From positions 310,001-374,000 of the forward strand of contig NZ_CP154855.1 in assembly GCF_047302425.1 (NCBI RefSeq): 64,000 nucleotides of DNA, read 5' to 3'. The DNA is from Oceanitalea sp047302425. Its GTDB lineage: Bacteria > Actinomycetota > Actinomycetes > Actinomycetales > Actinomycetaceae. This document shows, piece by piece, positions 36,584 to 44,851 of this stretch (positions within the stretch are counted from its first letter, which is position 1; each line of letters opens with the position of its first letter). A model generated the notes under the pieces. It searched no databases and was not told the origin of the DNA. It saw only the letters and a program-made list of their open reading frames with translations. Made by a program: the position numbers and the translations under genes.

Positions 36584-38718
36584 GCGCTGCTCTCCTCGGG
36601 CTGGGCGGTGCCGAGCGGTCCGCGGCGGCGCGCGCGGCGCACCGTCCGCACGAGGCCGGCGACGAGCATGACGACGAGCAGGCCGGCGACGACGGCGGTG
36701 CCCACCGTCTCCCAGTCCGCGCGCACCCGCACCTGGATCTCGGTGGGCTCGTTGATGACCGCGCCGTCGGGGGCCGCGAGGACGACGTCGACGACGACGT
36801 CCCCGCTGCCGACGGCGTGGACGGGCACCTGCGCGGTCGCGGACTGCTGGGCGGGGATCTCGAGGGTGACGTCGTCGTCGGCGACGAGGCGTGCGTCGCG
36901 GGGGTTGAGGTGGACGACGACGGTCGCGGGCCGTGACATCTCGTTGGTGACCGCGACGGGGATGTGCGCCTCCTCGTTGATGAGGTTGAGCGTGCTGCCG
37001 GGACGGGCGGCGACGAGCCCGCGCCGTTCCCCGGAGGCCTCCTCGGCGGCGTCGACGAGCTCGCCGCGGGTGCCGGGCCGGTCCCGCCAGGCCGCCGAGG
37101 TCACCTCGAGCAGGGCGGTGCGGACCGGCTCGACGAGCACCTCGGGCTCCTCGAGGACACCGGCGAAGGCGGTGGTCCGGGCGAGGACCTCGGTGACGCG
37201 GTCCAGCTCCTCGGCGCCGACCTCACCGTCCTCGACGACCGTCTCGGGCAGGTTCTCCCGCTCGAGCTCGGGCGCCTCCCGCTCGAGCATCTCGGCGAGC
37301 CCCACCCGCTCGAGCCAGGGAGCCTGGGCAAGCGCGTCGAGCTGCTCACCGAGGACCGCGGGGTCACCGGCGAAGTCGCGGGGCAGGGTGAGGAGGAGGT
37401 CGCGGCGGTCCGCGGGGCGCTCGCGGGCGACGACGGCCGTCTCGGCGAGGAGGTACTGGCGGGCGGTGAGGGGGTCGAGGGCGACGGGACCGTCCGTGTC
37501 CGGGTTGATCGGCAGCAGCGTCCCGCTGAGCAGCGCGGAGAGCCGCTCGTCGGTGAGGACCGCCGGCAGCGTCGTGCCGTTGACGGCGACGTCGGCGCGC
37601 GCGGAGGGCGTGTAGGTGAGCTGGGAGGTGGCCGCCAGGCCGGTGCTCGGCAGCACGACGGAGGCGGCACCGGCGGCGGAGAGAGCACTGAGGGTGGCGG
37701 CGTCGGGCGCCTCGGCCGCGGGCCAGGCCAGGCCCGTGCCGGCGGTCAGGCCCAGCCCCTCGAGGGCGGCGTCCCGGGCGGACGCGACGTCCGCGATGAG
37801 GTCGGTGCGCCCGGCGTGGGTGAGCGCGGAGGCGTCGGCGTCCGCCCAGAGCAGGGCGTGGACGGCGCGGCCGGGCGCGTCGGCGAAGTCGCGGACCGTG
37901 CTGCGCAGGGTGGTCTTCGGGGCGGTGTCCGGGTCCGTGGGGTCCTCGGTGGGCTCCGCGTCCGCCGGCTCACCGGCGGTGAGGTCGACGACGGCGGGCA
38001 CGTCGACGAGCAGGGACGGGTCGACGGCGAGGTCGACGTCGGGACGGTCGAGGGCGGCGAGGAGCGGCTCGAGGCGGTCGGCGGCGACGACGTCGAGGCG
38101 GGTGCCGGTCTCCTGAGCGGTCGCCCGCTCCGGTGCCGTGGGCGAGGCGGCGGCGAGGACGGCCAGCGGCATCGTCTCCACCTCGAGGTCCGGCCACCAC
38201 AGGAGGAAGCTGCGCGCCGCCGCGAGGTCCGGGGCACGGGAGGTGTCGGCCTCGTGGACGGTCACCTCCAGGCCGCGCGGCCCCCAGCCGGCGTACCCGG
38301 TGGAGAAGGGCACGGCCTCCGGCGGGACGGTGAGGGTGAAGTCGGCCGTCGCGCCCGGCGCGAGCGGCTCCTCCAGCCGCTCGGCGTGCAGGAGGGTCGT
38401 GGCCGAGCGGGACGTCGGGTCGAGCCACCGCTCGAGGAGGGACCGGCTGATGGGGGTGCTCTGCTGGGCGCGCAGCCGCAGCTCCGGCACGACGATCTCG
38501 CTGTCGGTACCGTTCGTCACCGTGCCGCGCACGACGAGCTCCTCACCGGGGGTGAGGACGGCGGGGGCGATGTCGGTGAGCGAGACCGCGACGTCGTCCG
38601 CCGTCGGGTCCGACGTGGTCGCGGTGGCGGCGGTGGGCACGAGGCAGAGGATCGCCGCGAGCAGCAGGAGCACGAGCGCTCGCGGGCCGGCCCCGGACGA
38701 GGTCCAGGTGGTGTTCAT
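36580..38718 (-). CDS. DUF6049 family secreted/membrane protein
   Basis: This 712-residue protein has an N-terminal signal sequence (ALVLLLLAAILCLVPTAATA), a large extracytoplasmic portion and a C-terminal membrane helix (about 675-695) followed by a basic tail. It corresponds in position and plan to M. tuberculosis Rv3909, between mutT4 and mviN. The family has no known biochemical activity; its conserved link to murJ suggests a role in peptidoglycan export or its control. Overlaps with both neighbours (4 bases each) make a tight nudix-DUF6049-murJ operon. Confidence 0.87.
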   Translation of the reverse strand: MNTTWTSSGAGPRALVLLLLAAILCLVPTAATATTSDPTADDVAVSLTDIAPAVLTPGEELVVRGTVTNGTDSEIVVPELRLRAQQSTPISRSLLERWLDPTSRSATTLLHAERLEEPLAPGATADFTLTVPPEAVPFSTGYAGWGPRGLEVTVHEADTSRAPDLAAARSFLLWWPDLEVETMPLAVLAAASPTAPERATAQETGTRLDVVAADRLEPLLAALDRPDVDLAVDPSLLVDVPAVVDLTAGEPADAEPTEDPTDPDTAPKTTLRSTVRDFADAPGRAVHALLWADADASALTHAGRTDLIADVASARDAALEGLGLTAGTGLAWPAAEAPDAATLSALSAAGAASVVLPSTGLAATSQLTYTPSARADVAVNGTTLPAVLTDERLSALLSGTLLPINPDTDGPVALDPLTARQYLLAETAVVARERPADRRDLLLTLPRDFAGDPAVLGEQLDALAQAPWLERVGLAEMLEREAPELERENLPETVVEDGEVGAEELDRVTEVLARTTAFAGVLEEPEVLVEPVRTALLEVTSAAWRDRPGTRGELVDAAEEASGERRGLVAARPGSTLNLINEEAHIPVAVTNEMSRPATVVVHLNPRDARLVADDDVTLEIPAQQSATAQVPVHAVGSGDVVVDVVLAAPDGAVINEPTEIQVRVRADWETVGTAVVAGLLVVMLVAGLVRTVRRARRRGPLGTAQPEESSA

Positions 38719-39236
38719 GCGCGTCCGGCCAGCACGTCCCTCGCGGTGGCGACCACGCGCCGCTCGTTCGGGTAGGCGAGGCGCGAGGCGACCTCGGTGA
38801 GGCTGACCCAGGCGACGTCCTCGGCCTCGCAGTCGGGGTCGTTCTCGATCGTCAGCTCCCCGCCGGTGGCCTCGAGGAGGTAGTGGTGGACGACCTTGTG
38901 GACCCGGCGGTCGTCACCGGAGAACCAGTAGTCGATGGTGGCGAGGTGGCGCAGCACCCGCCCGGTGATGCCGGTCTCCTCCGCGATCTCGCGGACGGCG
39001 GCCTCCTCGGGGGTCTCCTCGCCCTCGAGGTGCCCCTTGGGCAGGCACCACTCCAGCCGCCCGCCCCTGTTGCGCCGGGCGATGACGGCGGTGAACGCCT
39101 GCCGGTCCTCCACCCGCACGACCAGGCCCCCGGCCGAGGTCTCGTCCACGACCGGCAGCAGCGTCGAGCGAGGCGGCGCGGCGCGCGGACGCGGCGGCGC
39201 AGGGACGCGCCGACGCGGCGAGGGGACGGCGGACAT
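38715..39236 (-). CDS. NUDIX hydrolase, MutT4-like
   Basis: The 173-residue protein begins with a basic Pro/Arg-rich stretch, then a NUDIX fold. The Nudix box is complete (GHLEGEETPEEAAVREIAEETGI, fitting GX5EX7REUXEEXGU), so it should hydrolyse a nucleoside-diphosphate-linked compound with a divalent metal. The position upstream of DUF6049 and murJ matches mutT4 of mycobacteria. The ATG at 39236 follows GTGACCTC; an in-frame extension to 39686 overlaps the divergent pcnA gene and is rejected. Confidence 0.9.
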   Translation of the reverse strand: MSAVPSPRRRVPAPPRPRAAPPRSTLLPVVDETSAGGLVVRVEDRQAFTAVIARRNRGGRLEWCLPKGHLEGEETPEEAAVREIAEETGITGRVLRHLATIDYWFSGDDRRVHKVVHHYLLEATGGELTIENDPDCEAEDVAWVSLTEVASRLAYPNERRVVATARDVLAGRA

Positions 39237-39366
39237 GAGGTCACCATAATCAACTGACCTGGGGGATGCGGCGGTCACGCGCACGACGGCGGCACATCCG
39301 GGACGTGACCGACGCCCGTCCCGGCGACGTGGCCCCCGCCGTCGTCGACGTGGCAGGCTGTGGCAA

Positions 39367-40818
39367 GTGCCGCCCGCCAACGACTCGACCTCCGCGCTCG
39401 CTCGCACGGCCGCCGCCGCGTTCACCTCGCTGCCGCCCGCCGTCCTCGAGCTGGGCACCGTCTTCGCCGACGCCGGCCACGAGCTCGCGCTCGTCGGCGG
39501 CCCCGTCCGCGACGCCTTCCTCGGCACGGTGAGCCACGACCTCGACTTCGCGACCTCCGCCCGGCCCGACGACACCGAGCGGCTGCTCGCCCGCTGGGCC
39601 GACGCCCACTGGGACGTGGGCAAGGAGTTCGGGACGATCGGGGCACGTAAGGGTGACGTCGTCGTCGAGGTGACGACGTACCGCACCGAGGCCTACGAGG
39701 CCGACTCCCGCAAGCCTGTCGTCGAGTACGGCGACACCCTCGAGGGCGACCTCACCCGCCGCGACTTCACCGTCAACGCGATGGCGGTGCGCCTGCCCGC
39801 CCTCACCTTCGTCGACCCCCACGGCGGGCTCGAGGACCTGCGGGCCGGGGTGCTGCGCACGCCGGTGGAGCCGGAGCAGTCCTTCGACGACGACCCGCTG
39901 CGGATCATGCGGGCCGTGCGCTTCACCGCCCAGCTCGGCTTCGAGGTCGAGCCCGGGACGATGGCGGCGATGTCGGCGATGGCCGAGCGGCTGGCGATCG
40001 TCTCCCCCGAGCGGGTGCGCGCCGAGCTCGAGCGGATGCTCCTCACCGAGCGGCCCCGCCGCGGCCTGGAGCTCATGGTCTACACGGGGGTCGCCGCCGT
40101 CGTGCTCCCCGAGCTCGACGAGCTGCAGCGCACCGTCGACGAGCACCGCCGGCACAAGGACGTCTACGAGCACACTCTCGTCGTCCTCGACCAGGCAGTC
40201 GCGATGGAGACGGGCCCCGACGGGCCGGTGCCCGCCCCCGACCTCGTCCTGCGCCTGGCCGCGGTGCTCCACGACATCGGCAAGCCGGCCACCCGGCGCT
40301 TCGAGCCGGGCGGCGGGGTCAGCTTCCACCACCACGAGCTCGTCGGCGCGCGGATGGCGGCCAAGCGGCTCAAGGCGCTGCGCTTCGACAAGCAGACGAT
40401 CAAGGACGTGTCCCGGCTCGTCGAGCTGCACCTGCGCTTCCACGGCTACGGGGAGAGCGCGTGGACCGACTCCGCGGTGCGCCGCTACGTCACCGACGCC
40501 GGCCCGCTCCTCGAGCGGCTCCACCGCCTCACCCGCGCAGACTGCACGACCCGCAACCGCCGCAAGGCCATGCGGCTGGCCGCGGCCTACGACGACCTCG
40601 AGGAGCGCATCGCGGCGCTCGCCGAGGAGGAGGAGCTGGCCAGGATCCGGCCGGACCTCGACGGCGAGCAGATCATGGCGATCCTCGGCGTCCCGCCCGG
40701 CCCGGTGGTGGGCCGCGCCTACCGCTTCCTCCTCGACCTGCGCATGGAGCGCGGGCCGCTCGGGGAGGACGCCGCCCGCGAGGCCCTCGAGGCCTGGTGG
40801 GCCGCCAACCAGGACTGA
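39367..40818 (+). CDS. pcnA: CCA tRNA nucleotidyltransferase (PcnA-like)
   Basis: This 483-residue class II nucleotidyltransferase adds or repairs the CCA end of tRNAs. The GGPVRDAFLG motif and the metal-binding DLDFAT lie in the N-terminal head; the neck has RRDFTVNAMA and DPLRIMRAVRF. A C-terminal HD domain (AAVLHDIGKPATRR, FHHHELVGARMA) is typical of actinobacterial members. It diverges from the NUDIX gene as in mycobacteria. The GTG at 39367 lacks a clear ribosome binding site, so leaderless translation is possible. Needed because tRNA-Ile at 8002 lacks an encoded CCA. Confidence 0.95.
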   Translation: MPPANDSTSALARTAAAAFTSLPPAVLELGTVFADAGHELALVGGPVRDAFLGTVSHDLDFATSARPDDTERLLARWADAHWDVGKEFGTIGARKGDVVVEVTTYRTEAYEADSRKPVVEYGDTLEGDLTRRDFTVNAMAVRLPALTFVDPHGGLEDLRAGVLRTPVEPEQSFDDDPLRIMRAVRFTAQLGFEVEPGTMAAMSAMAERLAIVSPERVRAELERMLLTERPRRGLELMVYTGVAAVVLPELDELQRTVDEHRRHKDVYEHTLVVLDQAVAMETGPDGPVPAPDLVLRLAAVLHDIGKPATRRFEPGGGVSFHHHELVGARMAAKRLKALRFDKQTIKDVSRLVELHLRFHGYGESAWTDSAVRRYVTDAGPLLERLHRLTRADCTTRNRRKAMRLAAAYDDLEERIAALAEEEELARIRPDLDGEQIMAILGVPPGPVVGRAYRFLLDLRMERGPLGEDAAREALEAWWAANQD

Positions 40819-40860
40819 CCCCGTCCCGCCCGGGCACTGTCGGCGTGAGAGGCGTGGGGG

Positions 40861-41358
40861 CTACTCGACGGGCTGGAGGAGGCCGGTGTCGACGTCGTAG
40901 AGGAAGCCCCCGGCGGCCACGGTGTCCGGGATGAGCGGGTGGGAGCGCACCTTGGCGACCTCCGCGCGGATCGACTGGACCTGGTCGGTGATGACGCCGA
41001 GCGACATCCACGTCGCGTCCTGCCCCTGGAGACGGCCGATCTCCGCCTGCAGCTCCTCCTCCGAGCGGGAGGCCATCGCGCACCGGGTGTGGTGGACGAC
41101 GAGCACGCGGTCGACGTTGAGCAGGTTCGTCCCGAGCACGAGGGCGACGAGCACCTGGTCGGTGACGCGGCCGCCGGGGTTGCGCAGGATCTTCGCGTCG
41201 CCCGGCTCGAGGCCGATCATCCCGAGCGGGTCGATCCGCGAGTCCATGCAGGTGACGACGGCGACGCCCGCCCGGGCGACGCCGTCGAAGCCCGCGAGGG
41301 AGAAGTCCTCGGCGTAGCGCGCGTTCGCGGCGAGCAGGTCAGCGAAGGGTTCGGTCAT
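40861..41358 (-). CDS. Beta-class carbonic anhydrase
   Basis: The enzyme (165 residues) interconverts CO2 and bicarbonate. Zinc ligands are visible as Cys in VTCMDSRIDP (with the Asp-Arg dyad) and His and Cys in VHHTRCAM; RNPGGRVTD is also characteristic. It belongs to the short beta clade. The ATG at 41358 lies 45 bases after the MFS transporter stop, so the two may share a transcript. Confidence 0.92.
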   Translation of the reverse strand: MTEPFADLLAANARYAEDFSLAGFDGVARAGVAVVTCMDSRIDPLGMIGLEPGDAKILRNPGGRVTDQVLVALVLGTNLLNVDRVLVVHHTRCAMASRSEEELQAEIGRLQGQDATWMSLGVITDQVQSIRAEVAKVRSHPLIPDTVAAGGFLYDVDTGLLQPVE

Positions 41359-41402
41359 GGCGGCGACGGTACTCCGCCGCGCCGTCGTCCTTCGCGTCGG
41401 GT

Positions 41403-42722
41403 TCAGGTCGCGGACCTGCCACGCTCGCTCGCGTGGACGGGGCGGGGCGCGTCGTCGAGCCGGCGGGTGCCGACCGCGTAGCCGAGCGAGACGAGGAGGT
41501 AGACGACGGCGAGCGCGGCGAAGACGAGGCGGGACCAGCCGGTGTCGGGCAGCGCCCACGCGCCCAGCGCCGCGGCGGCGACGAAGGCCGCGTTGTAGAG
41601 GACGTCGTAGAGCGAGAAGGCGCGGCCGCGGTAGTCGTCGTGGGTGTCGCGGTGGACGATCGTGTCGACGGCGATCTTCGCGCCCTGGACGCTGAGCCCG
41701 AGCAGGACGGCGGACACGCCGACGACGGCGAGCTGCGGCGTCGTGACGAGCAGCGCCTGGCTCACGCCCCCGACGGCGAGGCAGACGACGATCCAGCGCG
41801 AGGGCGTCATCCGCTCGTGAGCGATCGGGGTGAGGAGGATGGCCAGCCCGTTGCCGGCGAAGGAGATACCGCCGAGGAGCGCGAAGGTGGCCAGGCCCTC
41901 GCCGGCGTCGGCGGGGTCGGAGAGCAGGTTGCGGGAGATGAGGATGAGCGCCATGAAGTTGACGCCGTAGAGGAAGCGGTGGACGGCCATGACGCCCAGC
42001 CCCAGGCCGGGCGTGCCGCGGCGGACGAGGTAGCGCGCGCCGTCGACGAGCTCGGCCGCCGTGCTGCGCAGTGCCGCCGCGACGCCCGTGCGGGGGCGGG
42101 TGGCGGGGCCCAGCTCCGTGCGTCCCAGCCGCAGGGCGAGGGCGGAGGCAGCGGCGAAGAGGACCGCCGCGGCGACGAGCGCTGCGGAGTTCTTCGCCGA
42201 CGCGGGCACGACGAGACCGGTGACGAAGCCGATCGCGCCGCCGACGACGGCGGAGACCGCGCCCAGGGTCGGGGTGAGCGTGTTGGCCATGAGGAGCTGG
42301 TCGCGCGGGACGACGCGCGGCAGCCCGGCGGACAGCGCGGCGAGGAGGAAGCGGTTGACGCCGAGCGTCACGAGCGCGAGCACGTAGACGAGCACGGACA
42401 CGCCCGCCGTCCCGATGAGGACGGCGAGGACGACGGCGAGCAGGACCCGCACCGCGTTGCCGACGAGGAGGACCTGGCGCCGGCTCCACCGGTCGAGCAG
42501 GGGCCCGGCGAAGGGGCCGACGACCGTGAAGGGCAGGAGCAGGACGGCGAAGGCCGCCGCGACCCCCGAGGCGGTGGCCATGTTCGCCGGGTTGAAGAAG
42601 AAGAGGGTGGCGAGGCCGACCTGGAACATGCCGTCGCCGCACTGGGAGACGAGCCGGACGGTGAAGAGCTTCCGGAAGCCGGGGTGGACGGCGAGGGTGC
42701 GCAGGTCGGCGGGGATGCTCAC
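41403..42722 (-). CDS. MFS transporter
   Basis: The 439-residue protein has about 12 hydrophobic helices in two halves. A DRWSRRQVLLVGNAV motif between helices 2 and 3 is the MFS loop signature (DR...R). The sequence resembles the MFS_3/enterobactin-exporter-like branch, but no substrate can be assigned. The GTG at 42722 has a poor ribosome binding site. It diverges from a PadR regulator with 225 bases between them that contain a large inverted repeat; PadR proteins often control neighbouring exporters, so regulation by the adjacent PadR is possible. Confidence 0.85.
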   Translation of the reverse strand: MSIPADLRTLAVHPGFRKLFTVRLVSQCGDGMFQVGLATLFFFNPANMATASGVAAAFAVLLLPFTVVGPFAGPLLDRWSRRQVLLVGNAVRVLLAVVLAVLIGTAGVSVLVYVLALVTLGVNRFLLAALSAGLPRVVPRDQLLMANTLTPTLGAVSAVVGGAIGFVTGLVVPASAKNSAALVAAAVLFAAASALALRLGRTELGPATRPRTGVAAALRSTAAELVDGARYLVRRGTPGLGLGVMAVHRFLYGVNFMALILISRNLLSDPADAGEGLATFALLGGISFAGNGLAILLTPIAHERMTPSRWIVVCLAVGGVSQALLVTTPQLAVVGVSAVLLGLSVQGAKIAVDTIVHRDTHDDYRGRAFSLYDVLYNAAFVAAAALGAWALPDTGWSRLVFAALAVVYLLVSLGYAVGTRRLDDAPRPVHASERGRSAT

Positions 42723-42756
42723 CGGTGCAGGCTATCGCCCGCCGGATTCGCGACGA

Positions 42757-42854
42757 GATCGTGCCACAAAGGCCGGTTCGGCCGGCTGGCCTCCAGCCTC
42801 CAGGCTTGACCAGCGCGTGCTCGGCGGCTCTCAGGAGCCCTTTGTGGCGCGATC
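42757..42854. repeat. 98-bp segment bounded by 16-bp inverted repeats
   Basis: GATCGTGCCACAAAGG (42757-42772) and its near-exact reverse complement CCTTTGTGGCGCGATC (42839-42854), 15 of 16 matching, enclose 66 bases. It lies between the divergent MFS and PadR genes. It could be paired operator sites or a tiny transposon remnant; no flanking duplication is obvious. Confidence 0.55.
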
Positions 42855-42892
42855 CGACACCGCGGCGGCCGAACTGCGCTACGCTCGGCGCT

Positions 42893-42915
42893 CGATATAT
42901 CGGTCCGATACATCG
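42893..42915. promoter_or_regulatory. Candidate PadR operator and promoter
   Basis: CGATATATCG (42893-42902, self-complementary) and CGATACATCG (42906-42915) are separated by GTC and lie 33-55 bases before the padR-like start. PadR operators often contain ATGT/ACAT or ATAT palindromes; TATATC could also be a -10. Confidence 0.5.
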
Positions 42916-42947
42916 CGCCGACCGGCCGGCACTCGAGGAGGGGACGG

Positions 42948-43568
42948 ATGAGCACTCGCGCCGAGGTCCTCGAGCTCGCCATCCTCGGCCAGCTCGGCTC
43001 CTCCCCCATGCACGGCTACGAGCTGCGCCGCCAGCTCAGCGCCCAGCTCGGTGCCTTCCGCACGCTGTCCTACGGCTCGCTCTACCCGGCGCTGCGCCGG
43101 CTCACCGAGGCGGGCCTCATCGCCGAGGCGCCCACCGGCTCCCTGCCCCACCCCCTCGCCGGACGGCGCGGGCGCATCGTCTACGAGCTCACCGACGCCG
43201 GCCGCGAGCGCCTCGCCGCGACCCTCGCGACGGCGGACCCGGCGGCCTGGGAGGACGAGGCCTTCGACGTCCGCTTCACCCTCTTCGGTACCACCGACGC
43301 CCGGACCCGGCTGCGGATCCTCGAGGGCCGGCACGCGCGGATGGTCGAGCGGCTGTCCCTGCTGCGCGAGTCCACCCAGCGCACCCGCGAGCGGATGGAC
43401 GCCTACACCGCCGAGCTCGCCCGGCACGGCCTCGAGCAGGTCGAGCGCGAGGTCGAGTGGCTGGAGAACCTCATCGACACCGAGCGCGGGACGCCCGGCG
43501 CCCTCGACATGCGAACCAGACCCGCGGGCGACCAGCCCGCACCTCCCACCCACAAGGAGCAAGAATGA
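42948..43568 (+). CDS. PadR family transcriptional regulator
   Basis: The protein has 206 residues. The winged HTH (1-90) includes LAILGQLGSSPMHGYELRRQL and the SLYPALRRLTEAGLI recognition unit; a Vir-C-like helical dimerisation domain follows (about 100-185, LEQVEREVEWLENLI). It overlaps ino1 by 4 bases (ATGA), so the regulator and inositol phosphate synthase are translated together. Mycobacteria have the same PadR-ino1 pair. A palindrome upstream may allow autoregulation. The ATG at 42948 has GAGGAGGGGACGG. Confidence 0.92.
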   Translation: MSTRAEVLELAILGQLGSSPMHGYELRRQLSAQLGAFRTLSYGSLYPALRRLTEAGLIAEAPTGSLPHPLAGRRGRIVYELTDAGRERLAATLATADPAAWEDEAFDVRFTLFGTTDARTRLRILEGRHARMVERLSLLRESTQRTRERMDAYTAELARHGLEQVEREVEWLENLIDTERGTPGALDMRTRPAGDQPAPPTHKEQE

Positions 43569-44644
43569 GTTCAATCCGCGTAGCGATCGTGGGCGTGGGC
43601 AACTGCGCGTCCTCCCTCGTGCAGGGCGTGCAGTTCTACGCCGACGCCGACCCCGCGACGACCGTCCCCGGCCTCATGCACGTGACCTTCGGTGACTACC
43701 ACGTGCGCGACGTCGAGTTCGTCGCCGCCTTCGACGTCGACGCCAAGAAGGTCGGCCTCGACCTCGCCGAGGCGATCAACGCGAGCGAGAACAACACCAT
43801 CAAGCTCTGCGACGTCCCGGCCACCGGCGTCACCGTCCAGCGCGGCCACACCCTCGACGGCCTCGGCCGCTACTACAAGGAGATGGTCGAGGAGTCCGAC
43901 GCGGAGCCGGTCGACGTCGTCGCCGCCCTCAAGGACGCCCAGGTCGACGTGCTCGTCTGCTACCTGCCGGTGGGCTCCGAGGAGGCCGCCCGCTTCTACG
44001 CCCAGTGCGCCATCGACGCCGGCGTCGCCTTCGTCAACGCGCTGCCCGTCTTCATCGCCGGCACCAAGGAGTGGGCCGACAAGTTCACCGCGGCCGGCGT
44101 GCCGATCGTCGGGGACGACATCAAGTCCCAGGTGGGCGCCACCATCACCCACCGCGTGCTCGCCAAGCTCTTCGAGGACCGCGGCGTGCGGCTGGAGCGG
44201 ACCTACCAGCTCAACGTCGGCGGCAACATGGACTTCAAGAACATGCTCGAGCGGGACCGCCTCGAGTCGAAGAAGATCTCCAAGACCCAGGCCGTCACCT
44301 CGAACATGGCCGGCGAGCTCGCCCCCCGCAACGTCCACATCGGCCCGAGCGACTACGTCCAGTGGCTCGACGACCGCAAGTGGGCCTACGTGCGCCTCGA
44401 GGGCAAGGCCTTCGGCGAGGTGCCGCTCAACCTCGAGTACAAGCTCGAGGTGTGGGACTCCCCGAACTCGGCCGGCATCATCATCGACGCGATCCGCGCC
44501 GCGAAGATCGCCCTCGACCGCGGCATCGGCGGCCCGCTGCTGTCCGCGTCGAGCTACTTCATGAAGTCCCCGCCGGAGCAGCGCGACGACGAGACGGCGC
44601 GCGCCGACGTCGAGGCCTTCATCCGCGGCGACGTCGAGCGCTGA
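43565..44644 (+). CDS. ino1: myo-Inositol-1-phosphate synthase
   Basis: Ino1 (359 residues) converts glucose 6-phosphate to inositol 1-phosphate with NAD, the first step to phosphatidylinositol and mycothiol. The N-terminal VGVGNCASSLVQG NAD-binding motif, GDDIKSQVGATITHR, NVGGNMDFKNML and the SNMAGELAPRNVHIGPSDYV stretch are diagnostic of the actinobacterial type. Strong context with PadR upstream. A long hairpin follows the stop. Confidence 0.97.
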   Translation: MSSIRVAIVGVGNCASSLVQGVQFYADADPATTVPGLMHVTFGDYHVRDVEFVAAFDVDAKKVGLDLAEAINASENNTIKLCDVPATGVTVQRGHTLDGLGRYYKEMVEESDAEPVDVVAALKDAQVDVLVCYLPVGSEEAARFYAQCAIDAGVAFVNALPVFIAGTKEWADKFTAAGVPIVGDDIKSQVGATITHRVLAKLFEDRGVRLERTYQLNVGGNMDFKNMLERDRLESKKISKTQAVTSNMAGELAPRNVHIGPSDYVQWLDDRKWAYVRLEGKAFGEVPLNLEYKLEVWDSPNSAGIIIDAIRAAKIALDRGIGGPLLSASSYFMKSPPEQRDDETARADVEAFIRGDVER

Positions 44645-44652
44645 GCCACCGG

Positions 44653-44691
44653 CCCCCGGTCACCGCAGGCCTCGTCCGCGGTGACCGGGGG
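44653..44691 (+). terminator. ino1 terminator, 14-bp perfect stem
   Basis: CCCCCGGTCACCGC (44653-44666) pairs exactly with GCGGTGACCGGGGG (44678-44691) around an 11-base loop, starting 9 bases after the ino1 stop. Confidence 0.8.
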
Positions 44692-44851
44692 TTCGTCGTC
44701 CGCGCGGCAAAGGGGCCGGGGAGGCGCTGGGCGGATCGTGTGAAGGACGGGGCCGGCGGGCGGCCCGTCCCGGGCTGCGGCAGGCTCGGTACCGCATACT
44801 TGGGGGTCGTCGGGCAGGCCTGTCCGCACACCGCAGCCGAGGAGGAGACGC

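Noticed and set aside
31613..37615. A 2,000-codon open frame on the + strand
   Set aside because: It is antisense to trxB, murJ and DUF6049, whose products have clear families; the translation is low-complexity Gly/Arg/Asp-rich, as expected from high-GC shadow frames.
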